DNA of 64,000 bases, taken from contig NZ_LT670844.1 of the NCBI RefSeq assembly GCF_900141755.1, forward strand, positions 620,001 through 684,000. Direction: 5' to 3'. The translations under genes and the position numbers were made by a program. Below the pieces are notes generated by a model. That model was not told the origin of the DNA. It made no database searches and worked only from the letters and a program-made list of their open reading frames with translations. Below, one piece after another: positions 41,241-50,201 of this stretch (position 1 is the first letter of the stretch; each line of letters begins with the position of its first letter). Source of the stretch: Bradyrhizobium lablabi. Its GTDB lineage: Bacteria; Pseudomonadota; Alphaproteobacteria; Rhizobiales; Xanthobacteraceae.

Positions 41241-42500
41241 TCACGGGTGCCAGGTCGCCATGTGCGCCGCGTGCGCCGGCCCGTAGGCGCCGGGACCAAA
41301 GAACCGGTCGTAGTAGTCGGTGTCGATGTGATGAGCCTGCATCACCCACATCAGATGCATCGCATCGGTGCCGCCGGGAAAGCGGCCGTAAGTGTCGTGT
41401 ATGTAGTTGCAGATCGCCTTGGTGCAGGCGAGCCCCTCCGCGCTGATTCGAATCGTGCCGGCGCGATGCTCCGCCTCCGACATGCGATGCGGCACCGGCC
41501 CGGTTTCCTTGCGGCCGCGTAACGGCGGCGCAAGCACCGCGTCAATTGCTGCATCCATGCTCGGGTGATAGGGCGGACAGCTTGCCTCGAACACGCCGTC
41601 GAGCCCGACCGGATTGCCGAATGTTGCTCCGCCATTCGCCGCGACGATGCGAAAGCCCACGCGCTTAAGAATTTCGAGCGAGAGAAATCCGCAGTGCTTC
41701 CATCCGCCCAGCCCCAGAGCCTCGGTTGCCAGGAACATGTTCTGGCAGATTGCCGCCGGCTCGCTGAAGACGTAGTAGCAGGCCTGCCGCTCGACGATCG
41801 ATAGCGGCAGCATCCGTTCGGCATCGAGGAAGCCTTCCTTCAGCCAGCGCTCCGTGCCGGCTGGCCGATAGCCGTGGCGGTCATCGACAATGTTCATGCC
41901 GCCGCCCGCAGGCGCGTAGCGGCGCAGCGCGGGATCGACGAACTGCGCGATCAATGAGATCAGCGACGCGCTCACATCGCATACCGGCAGAAACAGCGTC
42001 GAGCCTGGCTGGTTCGAATCCCAAAGGTCGTGCCCGCTCATCGGCGGTATGCGGCGCGGAATGTCGAGCCGGCCACGGCGGAGCTCCCGACGCTGCGCGC
42101 GGTACGCTTCAAGGAGCTTGGTGCGCTCGTCCGGGGTCTCGATCTCGCGCAGCTTGCTCGCCGCGACGTTGGCATCGAGGACATAGAGCCCTTCATCGTT
42201 GGTGAAGAAAAGCGCCGTGTGGCCGCCAGGCCGCGTCGTCGGGAATGTGCGGCCGCTGCGGCGACGGTAAGGCGCCGGCGTCGGCAGATCCCAGAGCGCC
42301 AGTCCGGAGAATCCGGCGCCCGCGCCGACCAGCAGCGCTTCCTCAATCTCGCTCAGGGGGACCGGTGTGTGTGCGGACTTGCAGCGGAAGGGCCCCTCCG
42401 GCATCTCGAAGCCGAGACCGAACCGCCGCGAGCGCCGGCCATAGAGGGCTTCGAACAATGGGTAGCTCCAGGCCAGGTCCAACAGTTCGGACGGCGTCAT
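41241..42500 (-). CDS. Nitroreductase-like protein of unknown substrate
   Basis: ATG at 42500, with AAGGA eight bases upstream, gives 419 residues beginning MTPSELLDLAWSYPLFEALY. The middle (IVERQACYYVFSEPAAICQN, then MFLATEALGLGGWKHCGF) resembles the N-x-x-LAAEALGLG helix of nitroreductase-fold flavoenzymes. The early ALLVGAGAGFSGLALWDLP resembles the AAGA segment of the SagB/ThcOx group. The C-terminal 80 residues (GTDAMHLMWVMQAHHIDTDY) match nothing I know. It is divergent from a MocR-type regulator 123 bp away, suggesting that the regulator controls it, possibly in vitamin B6 or amine metabolism. The family call is tentative. Confidence 0.55.
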   Translation of the reverse strand: MTPSELLDLAWSYPLFEALYGRRSRRFGLGFEMPEGPFRCKSAHTPVPLSEIEEALLVGAGAGFSGLALWDLPTPAPYRRRSGRTFPTTRPGGHTALFFTNDEGLYVLDANVAASKLREIETPDERTKLLEAYRAQRRELRRGRLDIPRRIPPMSGHDLWDSNQPGSTLFLPVCDVSASLISLIAQFVDPALRRYAPAGGGMNIVDDRHGYRPAGTERWLKEGFLDAERMLPLSIVERQACYYVFSEPAAICQNMFLATEALGLGGWKHCGFLSLEILKRVGFRIVAANGGATFGNPVGLDGVFEASCPPYHPSMDAAIDAVLAPPLRGRKETGPVPHRMSEAEHRAGTIRISAEGLACTKAICNYIHDTYGRFPGGTDAMHLMWVMQAHHIDTDYYDRFFGPGAYGPAHAAHMATWHP

Positions 42501-42623
42501 CAGCTCGATCCTTGCAAAACCCGCGACCAGCGCGGAACGAGCAGAAGCTAGCTCTTTACTGGATCGGCAAGATGGTCCACTTTCGCTCATTACAGCAAAC
42601 CACTTATAGGCTGACTTTTTCCG

Positions 42624-44096
42624 ATGACATTGCGCGGATGGGCCGATCTCTACGCTTGGCAGCTCGATCGGGCGAGCCGCACGCCGCTCACACGGCAGAT
42701 CTACATACAGGTGCGCTCCGCCGTGCTGTCCGGCGCGCTCCGTCCGGGCACGCGCATGCTGTCCTCCCGAGCCATGGCATCGAAGCTCGGCGTGGCGCGT
42801 GCGTCCGTGGTTTTGGCGTATGAGCACCTGCTCGCCGAAGGCTATGTCGAGAGCCGCCACGGCTCGGGCACGTTCATCGCGGGCGATCTGACCGGCCTTG
42901 CATCACGACGGCGCGGCGCTCCGCGCGCGACAAAGCGCGCCGTGCCGACATCGGCGCAGACCTTTTCCGACTTCGAGCGATCGGCGGTGCAGAGCGACGC
43001 CCGCCCGTTCAACACCGGCCGCACGCTGATCGATGCGCGTACCGCCGAGACGTGGCGCAGCCTGACCCATCGCGCCGTGCGCCGGCTCGGTGCGAATGAC
43101 CTCGGCTACACCGATCCCGCCGGCCTAGCCGAGCTGCGCGAGAACATCTGTGACTATGTACGAGCGGCGCGCGCGGTGCGTTGCGACCCCGAGCAGATCG
43201 TCATCACGGCCGGCACCCAGCAAGCAATCGACATCGCAATCCGTGTGCTGCTCGCGCCCGGCGACGAGGTGTGGGTCGAGGATCCTGGTTATCCGCTGAC
43301 CCACGCGCAGTTGCTGCTCGCCAAGGCGCGGCCGCATCCCATTCCCGTCGATGCCCAAGGTCTGGTCGTCGACGCCGGCATGCGCATGGCACCTCGGGCG
43401 CGCGTAGCGTTCGTCACGCCCTCGCATCAGTTTCCGACCGGCGTTGCGCTGTCCATGGCGCGTCGCCTGGAGCTGTTGGCGTGGGCGCGGCAGAGCGGCG
43501 CGTTCATTGTCGAGGACGACTACACCAGCGAGTTCCGCTATTCGGGGCCGCCGCTCGCATCGCTGCAGGGCCTCGATAACACCGAGCAGGTGATTTACGT
43601 CGGCACGCTCAACAAGGCGCTATTTCCGGGTCTACGCATCGGTTACGCCGTGGTGCCGCGCGCGTTGCTGCAGGCTTTTGTAGGCGCGCGCTATCTCATC
43701 GATCGCCAACCTGCGACGCTGCAGCAGGCGGTCGTTTCCGAGTTCATGCAACAAGGCCATTTCGCTGCGCACATTCGTCGCATGCGCCAGCTATATCGCG
43801 AACAGCGCGACGCGCTGGCGGAGACGCTGATGCGTCGCGCGGCGGATCGGCTCGACGTTGCGGTGCCCGATCAGGGCATGCACCTCGTCGCCTATCTGCG
43901 CGACGGATCGTCTGACATCGCTGTCGAGGCCAGCGCCCAACGCGCCGGTATCGTCGTGCGCGCGATCAGCCGCTTCTATCGCACAGCGCACCCCCGCGCA
44001 GGTCTCATGCTGGGGTTTAGCGGGTTTCCGCGGCAGTCGATCGTACCGTCGGCCGCTCGGCTGGCGACGCTCGTCGCCAAGTGTGTCCGAGCTTAG
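42624..44096 (+). CDS. MocR-family PLP-dependent transcriptional regulator
   Basis: The 490-residue protein joins a GntR winged helix-turn-helix (TRQIYIQVRSAVLSGALRPG, LGVARASVVLAYEHLLAEGY, SRHGSGTFIAG) to an aminotransferase-like domain. Visible in the latter are LGYTDPAGLAELRENI, GTQQAIDIAIRVLLAPGDEV, VEDPGYPLTHAQLLLAKA, EDDYTSEFRYSG and the PLP-binding Lys in YVGTLNKALFPGLRIGY. PdxR is the best-known relative. It starts 123 bp from the divergent nitroreductase-like gene. Its last 80 bases overlap the 3' end of the opposite-strand gene at 44017. Confidence 0.92.
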   Translation: MTLRGWADLYAWQLDRASRTPLTRQIYIQVRSAVLSGALRPGTRMLSSRAMASKLGVARASVVLAYEHLLAEGYVESRHGSGTFIAGDLTGLASRRRGAPRATKRAVPTSAQTFSDFERSAVQSDARPFNTGRTLIDARTAETWRSLTHRAVRRLGANDLGYTDPAGLAELRENICDYVRAARAVRCDPEQIVITAGTQQAIDIAIRVLLAPGDEVWVEDPGYPLTHAQLLLAKARPHPIPVDAQGLVVDAGMRMAPRARVAFVTPSHQFPTGVALSMARRLELLAWARQSGAFIVEDDYTSEFRYSGPPLASLQGLDNTEQVIYVGTLNKALFPGLRIGYAVVPRALLQAFVGARYLIDRQPATLQQAVVSEFMQQGHFAAHIRRMRQLYREQRDALAETLMRRAADRLDVAVPDQGMHLVAYLRDGSSDIAVEASAQRAGIVVRAISRFYRTAHPRAGLMLGFSGFPRQSIVPSAARLATLVAKCVRA

Positions 44097-44472
44097 GCTG
44101 ATAAGCGTGGCCACATTTGCGCTCGAGATAGGCTTCCTCCCGAGCCACTACGCCATAGCGGATAACGAGGACGAAGGGCACGAGCGCCGCCAGCAGCCAG
44201 AGGCTGTCGAAGGCAATGGCGAGACCGACGAGCCCAAGAAACATGCCGAGGTAGATGGGGTCGCGCGTGAAGCGATAGGGGCCTGTGTCGACGATGGTGG
44301 TGGTCGGCATGTTGGTGGGTACGTTCGAGCCAGCCCGAGTGATGGTAGTGATCGCCCAGGCGGCGAGCGCGAGCGCTATGGCAAACACCGCACCGCCGAT
44401 CCAGCCCGCGGGCACCGCAGCCGGCATGAACGGCAAGGGCATGAGCCATTGCAGGGCGACCGCGGCAAGCAC
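44017..44472 (-). CDS. Isoprenylcysteine-methyltransferase-like membrane protein
   Basis: The frame encodes about 151 residues with three or four hydrophobic helices. It has the ICMT/PEMT signature: TIVDTGPYRFTRDPIYLGMF, then RYGVVAREEAYLERKCGHAY (the conserved R-P/D-Y and E-E residues), and a short tail. Such proteins methylate lipids or small molecules using S-adenosylmethionine. The start is GTG 44472; an in-frame stop precedes FVIHPAPASG-like sequence upstream, so the N-terminus may be shortened. The 3' end overlaps the MocR gene by 80 bp. Confidence 0.7.
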   Translation of the reverse strand: MLAAVALQWLMPLPFMPAAVPAGWIGGAVFAIALALAAWAITTITRAGSNVPTNMPTTTIVDTGPYRFTRDPIYLGMFLGLVGLAIAFDSLWLLAALVPFVLVIRYGVVAREEAYLERKCGHAYQPKLGHTWRRASPAERPTVRSTAAETR

Positions 44473-44544
44473 CGCGAGCGCCGGCCGGACGCCCGAAGCG
44501 GGCGCGGGATGGATGACGAAAGCAGTGAGGTATTGGCCGGGGCG

Positions 44545-44910
44545 TTAGCCGGTTCGACGCTCGTCGGTCTGCGGCGCTTCCGGCCTTGCGCTTAGGTTAG
44601 CTCCGGCCTTCAACAATTGTTGCTGATAGGCGTTGCCATCCTCCGCGAGCAGTTCCATCGCTCGCGTAAGCCAGTTCTGATATTCCCGGAATACATCGGA
44701 GGGTGTCGCGGCTTCGCCGATCTGTTTGGCCGCTTCAAGCGCCGCTTGCGTGCTCTTACGACGCCGCGCAAACCAACCGTCGGCAAATTCCTTCAAGCCA
44801 TCGAGCGCGGTTTCTTGGTTCTCCCAGAACTTGACGCCTATCGGTGCATAGGCCTTCAAAGCAGTTGCTGGCTGCAGGATGTTCGGAAATAACGTCACGT
44901 TGTCGCTCAT
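44545..44910 (-). CDS. Phasin-family protein
   Basis: The 121-residue protein is mostly helical with Phasin_2 features: FWENQETALDGLKEFADGWF, then RRKSTQAALEAAKQIGEAAT and NWLTRAMELLAEDGNAYQQQ. Phasins coat polyhydroxyalkanoate granules and may chaperone. The ATG at 44910 is preceded by GGAGAAGG. Its stop is 73 bp before the methyltransferase-like gene. A second phasin-like gene is at 51175-51705. Confidence 0.78.
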   Translation of the reverse strand: MSDNVTLFPNILQPATALKAYAPIGVKFWENQETALDGLKEFADGWFARRRKSTQAALEAAKQIGEAATPSDVFREYQNWLTRAMELLAEDGNAYQQQLLKAGANLSARPEAPQTDERRTG

Positions 44911-45241
44911 GACCTTCTCCGCATGAGTTGCCTGCCCTGTAACTAGAAATAACCGTCCGCGCCGAGGACCCGGTGGTCAATATCGCACAGTCGGTCCGTT
45001 ATTATCACGTCAGGAAGACTGTCTTGCCGACGCCGTGCTTGCATCCGCGCTGCCACAAGGTTCTTGTTGCTTTGACGGAACAGCATTTTTGATTCGCGCC
45101 CTCGGCGGCGCCTTTGGGGCTCCGCAACGGCCCGATGTCTGCGAGAGCCACTGTAACGATGTGGTGCACCGCGGCGAACGGGGAAACGGAAACGCCGTGG
45201 AGCGTTGAGGTTGGTACCGTCCCACGGCCTTTAATCAATCA
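44911..45241. other. Gene-free stretch
   Basis: This interval between the phasin start and the end of the OFA-type transporter gene has no supported gene. Frames on the minus strand here overlap and lack ribosome sites. It should hold the phasin promoter, but no boxes could be assigned. Confidence 0.4.
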
Positions 45242-46891
45242 TCAAAAAATCTTGGCCGCGCTTTGCAGCGTGATCCAGACACCCCATGCAAGTGGGAGTC
45301 CGACGAATGCCCAGAACAGCGCGGCCCTCGCGTCGAGCCCGCCGAACCCGATTCCGAACGATCCGGAGGGTCCCGATGCGCTCGCCGTCGCCGTCTGCAG
45401 TTTTGCGACTTCTGCTTCGCGCATGTACCACTTCGGATCGACCGGCTTGATCAGATAGTTGCAGATCAGACCGGCGATCAGCATCGCGCACAGGATGTAC
45501 ATCGTGGTGTTGTAGAGCTGGTCGGGCTTGACGCCGGCCGCGAGCTGGAATTCGCGGATGTAGTTCACCACGACCGGACCGATGATGCCGGCGGTCGACC
45601 ACGCCGTCAGCAGACGGCCGTGAATGGCGCCAACGAACTGCGTACCGAACATGTCGGCGAGATAGGCCGGCACGGTGGCGAAACCGCCGCCATACATCGA
45701 CAGGATGATGCCGAAGCCGAGCACGAACAGCAGTTTTGAACCCATCGCCGCAAACGTCGGCGCCAGCGCGTACAGCGCAATGCCGAGCAGGAAGAAGCAG
45801 TAATAGGTGTTCTTGCGGCCGATCTTGTCCGACAGCGACGCCCAGAAGAAGCGGCCGCCGATGTTGAACAACGAGAGCAGCCCGGTGAAGCCGGCTGCGA
45901 TACCCGCGATCGTCGCCTTCTGCGCGGCCGTGAGTGCATTGAAGCCCAGATCCGGCAATCCGATCAGCTTTCCGGCGAAGATTTCCTGGAGCATCGGCGA
46001 AGCCATGCCGATCACGCCGATCCCTGCCGACACGTTCAAACAAAGCACCCCCCAGATCAGCCAGAACTGCGGCGTCTTGTGCGCATCTTTGAGATGAACG
46101 TTATACTGCGAGATCATCGCATTGGCCTTGTCCGGCGGGGTCCATCCCTCCGGACGCCAGCCCGCCGGCGGAATGCGATAGCGGAAGGCGCCGATTGTCA
46201 TGAACACGAAGTAGATGACGCCCATCGCGACGAAGGTTTCCCAGACGCCGACCGAGGTCGGGGTCTTGAAGTAGTTCATCAGGAGGTTCGCCAGCGGCGC
46301 GCCGATCATGGCGCCGCCGCCGAAGCCCATAATCGCCATGCCGGTCGCCATGCCGCGGCGGTCGGGAAACCATTTCACCAGCGTCGAGACCGGCGAGATG
46401 TAGCCGAGACCGAGGCCGACGCCGCCGATCACGCCCGAGCCGAGCCACATCAGCCACAGTTGATGCGTGATGATTCCGATCGCACCAAGGAAGAGACCGC
46501 CGCACCAGCACAGTGCGGCGACAAAGCCCGCCTTGCGCGGCCCGACGCGCTCTAGCCAGCCGCCCCAGATCGCGGCTGAGACGCCGAGGAATACAAAGAA
46601 CAGCGTGTACATCCAGCCCATGCTGGCGACTTTCCAGTCGCAGGTCGTTGTGAACAATTCCTGCACCAGCGTCATGTCTGGACACGCCTTCGGCGCGGTC
46701 AGCCCGATCGCGCGCGAGAGCGGCAGCCAGAATACGCTGAAGCCGTAGGCCATGCCGATGCACAGATGAATGCAAAGCGCGGCGGGGGGCACCAGCCAGC
46801 GGTTGAAGCCGGCGGTCGCAATCGTTCGTTCCTTGTCGAGGATACTACCTCCGGTGCGAGGCATGGCTCCAGCGCTACTGATCGTCGTCAT
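45242..46891 (-). CDS. OFA-family MFS transporter (oxalate/formate antiporter type)
   Basis: The 549-residue protein has twelve hydrophobic helices with MFS features such as WLERVGPRKAGF and GGRFFWASLSDKIGRKNTYY. It also has the OFA-specific early helix PPAALCIHLCIGMAYGFSVF and LGYISPVSTLVKWFPDRRGM. It probably moves small mono- or dicarboxylates across the inner membrane. The length and the large loop with CPDMTLVQELFTTTCDWK are typical of the larger OFA proteins. The start has GGGAAGGAATCG upstream. No oxalate-degrading genes are nearby. Confidence 0.88.
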   Translation of the reverse strand: MTTISSAGAMPRTGGSILDKERTIATAGFNRWLVPPAALCIHLCIGMAYGFSVFWLPLSRAIGLTAPKACPDMTLVQELFTTTCDWKVASMGWMYTLFFVFLGVSAAIWGGWLERVGPRKAGFVAALCWCGGLFLGAIGIITHQLWLMWLGSGVIGGVGLGLGYISPVSTLVKWFPDRRGMATGMAIMGFGGGAMIGAPLANLLMNYFKTPTSVGVWETFVAMGVIYFVFMTIGAFRYRIPPAGWRPEGWTPPDKANAMISQYNVHLKDAHKTPQFWLIWGVLCLNVSAGIGVIGMASPMLQEIFAGKLIGLPDLGFNALTAAQKATIAGIAAGFTGLLSLFNIGGRFFWASLSDKIGRKNTYYCFFLLGIALYALAPTFAAMGSKLLFVLGFGIILSMYGGGFATVPAYLADMFGTQFVGAIHGRLLTAWSTAGIIGPVVVNYIREFQLAAGVKPDQLYNTTMYILCAMLIAGLICNYLIKPVDPKWYMREAEVAKLQTATASASGPSGSFGIGFGGLDARAALFWAFVGLPLAWGVWITLQSAAKIF

Positions 46892-46936
46892 CGATTCCTT
46901 CCCTCGCAGTTGCCTTTTGCCGGGCAGGTCTGCCGC

Positions 46937-47128
46937 CTAGGATCCTGTGTCTTCAGTTCTTCGCGGCGCAAGCTCCATTGCTGCCCGCACATTTTCGAGA
47001 TGCGCCAGGATCGCAAGCGCATTCGATGATTCCAACGCCGGATACAACCGCGCGGCGGACGCTTGGTCCGTGCAAGCTCGCAGTGCGTGCCGCGAGGCAC
47101 AAAAGGACTTCGCATCCTTGCGGAGAAA
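46937..47128 (-). pseudogene. Possible coding fragment without start
   Basis: An open stretch of 63 codons after an in-frame stop reads FLRKDAKSFCASRHALRACT and then LYPALESSNALAILAHLENV, ending RAAMELAPRRTEDTGS. Its composition looks more protein-like than neighbouring frames, but there is no start codon and I know no family. It may be the tail of a degraded gene. The rest of 46892-47242 shows nothing. Confidence 0.25.
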
Positions 47129-47242
47129 TCAATTGGGACTGAAGCCCGATCGTGTGTCGATACCATGGCGAATGTCTTTTTGATTGGGCTCTGCAATCAC
47201 TTGAGAACGAACCGCAACGGCCCACGATTCAATCGGCAGCTG

Positions 47243-47589
47243 TTACGCGCGTAAAGTCTTCAATGTTTCGATGGCGTCCCGAACGTTTGGATCGAGGCCC
47301 ATACCACCGACTTTGAGATGCGCGAAGAAGTTGGACATCCGGGGGCTCCAGGACTTTCCCATGTGCTCGGCGATGCCCGGGACCGCTTTGTCGTCATGGC
47401 CAATGTCAGCTTCCCCGACGCCCTGTTTGAGGTGGGCGAGGTAGAAGAGATAGCCAAATCGCTAGGCATCGAGATTTCTTCTCTGAGTTGGAATGATGCC
47501 CATTTTGAGACGTTGGCGCGTCTCATGGTCTCGTAACCCTCAAGCGGCTTCTCGCATAGCGCGCTTAGGACATTTTCTCGGTCACTCAT
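47243..47589 (-). pseudogene. Hypothetical protein gene with a one-base frameshift
   Basis: From ATG 47589 one frame gives MSDRENVLSALCEKPLEGYE, then RRANVSKWASFQLREEISMP and SD. Around 47460 the protein-like reading moves to the next frame: LGYLFYLAHLKQGVGEADIG, HDDKAVPGIAEHMGKSWSPR and MSNFFAHLKVGGMGLDPNVR, then a TAA at 47243. Adding one G to GATTTGGCTAT would restore a 115-residue protein. It is either a real mutation or a sequencing error. No family is recognised; the product looks soluble and helical. It follows the solute-binding gene's stop by 16 bp in the opposite sense of reading order. Confidence 0.5.
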
Positions 47590-47604
47590 GACGTTGCGCA
47601 CTTA

Positions 47605-49155
47605 TTATTCCAGTTCGATCGGCTGGTAACGTCCGTTTTCGTCAAGCGCAGTTCCCCATATTTTGTGCGAAGACTGGTGTTCCGAGCGGCTATAATTGAG
47701 GGGGATTCCGAGACCGAGATCGAGATTGCGCGTGCTCTCAAGATTGTCGATAAGCCGCTCGGTATCGAGCTGCGGGCCTGTCCGCTTCAAGGCCTGGATC
47801 AGGACGTTCGCGCCAACATAGCCTTCGAGCGACACGTAGTCCGCCGCCTCGCCGGGAAAATATTTAGCAAGGGCGTTCTTGTATTCGAGGACCATACTCG
47901 AATAGCCGGCAACGGCCGGCACTACCTGTGTCACGATGACGCCGGTGGCAAAGCGTGGTCCCAATAGCCCCAATTCTTCGGCGAGGGCGGTGCTGCCGAC
48001 GAAGGACACGTTGGTGTAGATCATTCCGGGATAGAGGTCGCGCGTCTTCTCGATGAACTTGGCGGCCGCTCGATAGCTGGCAACCATGACCACGGCCTTG
48101 ATGGCCGGCTTCTGCGATTTCAACTGATTTACCGCCTCGTCCACGTCCACGGTATTTCGCTTGTAGTTAAGCCGGACAATCGCGCTGTCGTTGACGCCGA
48201 GCGTGCGAAACGCCTTCGCGACACCCGCGAATCCCGCGTCGCCATATGAGTCCTGCTGGGCGAATACGGCGATCTGTCTGGGCTGTATCCGTCGCAACTT
48301 TGTCAAATAGCGGACGACGGCATCGGTTTCCTCCGCATAGCTCGCACGATAGTTGAATACATAGTGATCGGGGGGATCGTTACGCAGGATATTCGCGCCC
48401 GTAAAAGCGCCGAAGAACAGCGTCCGCCGCTCAAGTGCATAGGGCACTCCGACGGCCGCGGTGGGCGTTCCGACATTTCCGATGAAACCGAATACCTGAT
48501 CTTTCTCGTAGAGCTGTTTCATGGCCGGACCGGTCCGCGTCGGTTCATAGCCGTCATCAGCCGCGATCAGCCGGAGCATCCGACCGTTCACGCCACCAGC
48601 GTCGTTGACCCGGTTGAAAGCGGTATCGATCCCGAGCTTCATCTGGCGCCCAAGCTCCTTTGCAGGCCCGGAAAAGGGCGCCGCGATTCCGAACCGGATT
48701 TCGGTATCGGTGACGCCGCGCACCGGAGGCCCAGCCGGAACCGGCGCGTTTGCTGTGGCGGCGGCGGCGGAAGTCGGCCCTACAACACCCGCCAGGGTAG
48801 GCCCCGGCCCGGTGATCGATCGTTCAAGATCGGCAAGCTGACGCTCTGCCAGCCTGCAATCCATCTTCCCGGTTGTCACAGCGTTACGGCCGTCGGCCGC
48901 GCTGCGATTGAGCAGTTGTGTAAGGTCGTCTCGCTCGGCTTCGTTCGACGAGGCCTCCTTGATCACAGCCGCGAACTTGTCGACGATGGTCTGGATGCGG
49001 GGGCGCGCGACGTCGGTGCAGGCCAGCGCTGAACCAATGATCGGTCCAACGCGGCCCGCGAGGTCGCGAACGACGTCGGTATTGCTGCCGGGTGCTGCGC
49101 TCGCGGCGCCCGCGAGCAAAGCGCCGAACAGTACGGATATCCAACGAGGGGTCAT
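47605..49155 (-). CDS. Periplasmic branched-chain-amino-acid-type solute-binding protein
   Basis: The 516-residue protein has a signal peptide (TPRWISVLFGALLAGAASA, cleaved near 20). An N-terminal region of about 100 residues with ALACTDVARPRIQTIVDKFA and DCRLAERQLADLERS comes next. A Peripla_BP_6 domain runs from about 155 to the end: IRFGIAAPFSGPAKELGRQM, NDAGGVNGRMLRLIAADDGY, VFGFIGNVGTPTAAVGVPYA and VFAQQDSYGDAGFAGVAKAF. Such proteins deliver substrates to ABC importers or act as sensors, but no permease or ATPase genes are near. I chose ATG 49155 because it starts the signal peptide. A close paralogue occupies 62508-64000. Confidence 0.85.
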   Translation of the reverse strand: MTPRWISVLFGALLAGAASAAPGSNTDVVRDLAGRVGPIIGSALACTDVARPRIQTIVDKFAAVIKEASSNEAERDDLTQLLNRSAADGRNAVTTGKMDCRLAERQLADLERSITGPGPTLAGVVGPTSAAAATANAPVPAGPPVRGVTDTEIRFGIAAPFSGPAKELGRQMKLGIDTAFNRVNDAGGVNGRMLRLIAADDGYEPTRTGPAMKQLYEKDQVFGFIGNVGTPTAAVGVPYALERRTLFFGAFTGANILRNDPPDHYVFNYRASYAEETDAVVRYLTKLRRIQPRQIAVFAQQDSYGDAGFAGVAKAFRTLGVNDSAIVRLNYKRNTVDVDEAVNQLKSQKPAIKAVVMVASYRAAAKFIEKTRDLYPGMIYTNVSFVGSTALAEELGLLGPRFATGVIVTQVVPAVAGYSSMVLEYKNALAKYFPGEAADYVSLEGYVGANVLIQALKRTGPQLDTERLIDNLESTRNLDLGLGIPLNYSRSEHQSSHKIWGTALDENGRYQPIELE

Positions 49156-49234
49156 CGCAAACTCATTACCAAGGTCGTAGTGGACGCTTGATTCGGCATC
49201 TTCGCTTCTCCCCTTGTGGATGTATCGTTTTCTG

Positions 49235-49789
49235 TCATTGAGACGTTTCGCTTGAGTTGGGTTTCCGACGCCATTGCAGGAACTGCTGCAGTAGCTGCTC
49301 GGACTGCTCGTGCGTCGCAAGCCTGGTCTGCGCTGACGCAAGGATTGGTTCAAACTCGGCAATCGCTGGCTTCGATCCCTCGTCCCGTTGGCTGGGTTGA
49401 AGCAGAACGGCCTTTATCGACCGCATGATGCCAGGAGCAGAAGACCCAGGGACCATGATGACAAAGAAAGACGCGGCGATCGCCGAAACGCCCAGGGCCG
49501 CCGCGGAGCGGCTTGCGATGGCAATCACCGTTGCCCGCCAATCCTCTTTCGCGAGCCCAGGCGGTTCGTGAATGAACTCGGGGTCAAGTGGATGCCACAA
49601 CGCATCGGAAATCGCGTTCTCAAGCTGGTTATCGAGCGAGGCTGAAGAGGAAATTGGGCTCCTTACGGGCTCGGATACTGTTTCGTGGGAGAGGGATAGA
49701 CGTGACTGCGATCTCTCGCGCAGCCAGCGCGGTGCATAGGAGATAGGATCGTTGGGATTCAGTTGCTCGTGCTCACTCAGGCTACTCAT
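49235..49789 (-). CDS. Hypothetical membrane-anchored protein
   Basis: The 184-residue protein begins MSSLSEHEQLNPNDPISYAP and RWLRERSQSRLS, then has one membrane helix at about 92-113 (SAAALGVSAIAASFFVIMV). A polar region with QLLQQFLQWRRKP at the end follows. GGAG precedes the ATG. I recall similar proteins in Bradyrhizobium but no function. It lies 79 bp upstream of the solute-binding gene on the same strand, so the two may be cotranscribed. Confidence 0.6.
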   Translation of the reverse strand: MSSLSEHEQLNPNDPISYAPRWLRERSQSRLSLSHETVSEPVRSPISSSASLDNQLENAISDALWHPLDPEFIHEPPGLAKEDWRATVIAIASRSAAALGVSAIAASFFVIMVPGSSAPGIMRSIKAVLLQPSQRDEGSKPAIAEFEPILASAQTRLATHEQSEQLLQQFLQWRRKPNSSETSQ

Positions 49790-50201
49790 ACGCTACTCCT
49801 CATAACTCTTAGGAATTGCACCGCGGTCGCGGATGGCGCCGCAGTGACTCTGCCGTGGGTGCTCTCAGGATGTGTTGGACGGAAGTTCGAAGCGTAAGCA
49901 CCGTCGCCCCCGGAAAATCCGAGGTCGGTCCGAACGATTTGCAAAGCCAAGCTGGAGAATTTGAATCAAAGTGTCCGATGCTACATCTGGATCGTGCGTC
50001 TCTGCATCGAGCGGCGCCCAAGTCGGCCGGCGAATAAGATCGCAAGACCGCGGCCTTTCCATCGCTTCCACTGCCCCTCCCCCTAGCAATTGACCGTCCT
50101 TGACGACGGCGGAAATGTCTCCAGCAACCGGACCGGAAAGTCACCGAGATTTGATGGAACCGAGCCAAGACATTATTAGGTCGAAAACTCGACGAAACTA
50201 G
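49790..50201. other. Gene-free stretch
   Basis: No frame in this 410-bp interval is supported by a ribosome site or family likeness. It should contain the promoter of the minus-strand gene starting at 49789. The IS5-derived element begins at its right edge. Confidence 0.4.

Noticed and set aside
41241..42860. Full 539-codon frame for the nitroreductase-like gene
   Set aside because: The first 120 codons overlap the divergent MocR gene and its promoter and lack a ribosome site; the ATG at 42500 is preferred.
45231..46043. Minus-strand frame of 270 codons overlapping the OFA transporter
   Set aside because: It is a shifted reading of the transporter gene; the other frame has all the MFS helices and motifs.
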